This document shows positions 6,352-7,160 of a stretch of 7,160 bases of DNA, piece by piece (position 1 is the stretch's first letter; each line of letters opens with the position of its first letter). The stretch lies in the NCBI RefSeq assembly GCF_030146175.1, contig NZ_JASLCE010000030.1, forward strand, positions 1 through 7,160, given 5' to 3'. Source of the stretch: Flavobacterium sp. (GTDB lineage Bacteria > Bacteroidota > Bacteroidia > Flavobacteriales > Flavobacteriaceae). The position numbers were made by a program, and so were the translations under genes. Under the pieces are notes generated by a model. That model was not told where the DNA came from. It saw only the letters and a program-made list of their open reading frames with translations, and searched no databases.

Positions 6352-7160
6352 ATGAGTAAGTATACTGAAGAAGAATTAAAAAAAGAACTGGAAACCAAAG
6401 AGTATGAATATGGTTTCTATACCGATATCGAATCGGAAACGTTTCCTGTTGGGTTAAATGAAGACATCGTTCGGGCCATTTCGAAAAAGAAAGGGGAACC
6501 GGAATGGATGACCGACTGGCGACTGGAGGCTTTCCGTGCCTGGACGGAAATGATCGAACCGGAATGGGCTAACGTACACTACGAAAAACCGGATTTCCAG
6601 GCGATCTCCTATTATTCTGCTCCTAAGAAAAAAGATAAATACGAAAGTTTGGATGAGGTGGATCCGGAATTACTGGAAACCTTTAAAAAACTAGGTATCT
6701 CTATAGACGAACAAAAGAAACTGGCCGGTGTGGCGGTCGATATCGTAATGGACTCGGTTTCCGTAGCCACTACGTTTAAAAAGACTTTGGCCGAAAAAGG
6801 AATTATTTTCTGTTCCATTTCGGAAGCCATTCAGGAACACCCGGAATTGGTTCGTCAATATATCGGTTCGGTTGTGCCGCAAAAAGACAACTTTTATGCC
6901 GCGTTAAACTCGGCGGTATTCTCTGACGGATCGTTTTGTTATATTCCGAAAGGCGTTCGTTGCCCGATGGAATTATCAACCTATTTCCGTATCAATCAGG
7001 CCGGAACAGGGCAGTTTGAAAGAACGCTTGTCGTTGCCGACGAAGGTAGTTATGTGAGTTACTTGGAAGGATGTACCGCGCCATCGCGTGACGAAAACCA
7101 ATTACACGCTGCCGTTGTAGAACTAATCGCTCTTGACAATGCCGAAATTAAATATTCGAC
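6352..7160 (+). CDS. sufB: Fe-S cluster scaffold protein SufB, N-terminal 269 residues (3' end outside window)
   Basis: SufB is the scaffold subunit of the cytosolic SufBC2D complex, on which Fe-S clusters are built from cysteine-derived sulfur using SufC ATPase activity. The frame from the ATG at 6352 is open to the window edge. It shows the conserved helical N-terminal part (MSKYTEEEL, then [10 protein letters not shown] near 52-61). The most conserved block follows at about 180-215: [30 protein letters not shown]. The start of the beta-helix core carries the EGCTAP motif (Cys241). Family members are about 480 residues, so roughly 55% is present. The later cysteine needed for cluster assembly in E. 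coli SufB lies beyond the window. No Shine-Dalgarno site precedes the start, as is usual in Bacteroidetes. sufC, sufD and sufS are expected downstream but are not visible. Confidence 0.97.
   Translation, partial: MSKYTEEELKKELETKEYEYGFYTDIESETFPVGLNEDIVRAISKKKGEPEWMTDWRLEAFRAWTEMIEPEWANVHYEKPDFQAISYYSAPKKKDKYESLDEVDPELLETFKKLGISIDEQKKLAGVAVDIVMDSVSVATTFKKTLAEKGIIFCSISEAIQEHPELVRQYIGSVVPQKDNFYAALNSAVFSDGSFCYIPKGVRCPMELSTYFRINQAGTGQFERTLVVADEGSYVSYLEGCTAPSRDENQLHAAVVELIALDNAEIKYS

Noticed and set aside
1..7160. Prophage, insertion sequence, CRISPR array or tRNA gene
   Set aside because: No transposase, integrase, phage structural gene, regularly spaced repeats or tRNA-like cloverleaf was found; the single lysin-like gene is not enough to call a prophage.

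Overview
The window reads as ordinary chromosome from a member of the Bacteroidetes, most likely a Flavobacterium-like Flavobacteriaceae. The reasons are moderate-to-low GC with AT-rich gaps, start codons without clear Shine-Dalgarno sites, a TAnnTTTG-type -7 promoter element upstream of the suf genes, and protein families and wording typical of that group (S8 lipoprotein protease with a GIDDDKNGFIDD loop, M1 peptidase with GGMEYA, HesB-type protein followed by SufB).

Layout. Positions 1-994 hold two minus-strand genes: a patatin-like phospholipase, cut by the left edge, and, 54 bp upstream of it, a small M15 peptidase resembling CwlK and phage endolysins. Positions 995-1168 are non-coding and contain a strong intrinsic terminator that ends the next minus-strand unit. 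Positions 1169-5685 carry three minus-strand genes, transcribed in the order MBL-fold hydrolase, S8 subtilisin-like lipoprotein, secreted M1 aminopeptidase. The gaps are 70 and 88 bp, with a terminator-like hairpin after the S8 gene. Positions 5686-5945 are a divergent intergenic region with a good promoter facing right. Positions 5946-7160 begin a suf iron-sulfur assembly operon: a HesB/IscA-type protein, a 76-bp gap containing a striking inverted repeat, then sufB, which runs off the right edge.

How the genes work together. The suf pair makes and hands over Fe-S clusters. The S8 and M1 enzymes are both exported and could act one after the other on proteins and peptides in the cell envelope, but the sequence does not prove a shared pathway. 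The patatin/M15 pair combines a predicted lipid hydrolase with a predicted peptidoglycan hydrolase lacking a signal peptide. It is the least ordinary part of the window, although no phage, toxin or defence partner is visible.

I do not see convincing evidence for a new biological system. The items most worth checking are the sufA-sufB hairpin and what lies left of the patatin gene. There are no RNA genes, insertion sequences or CRISPR arrays that I can support.
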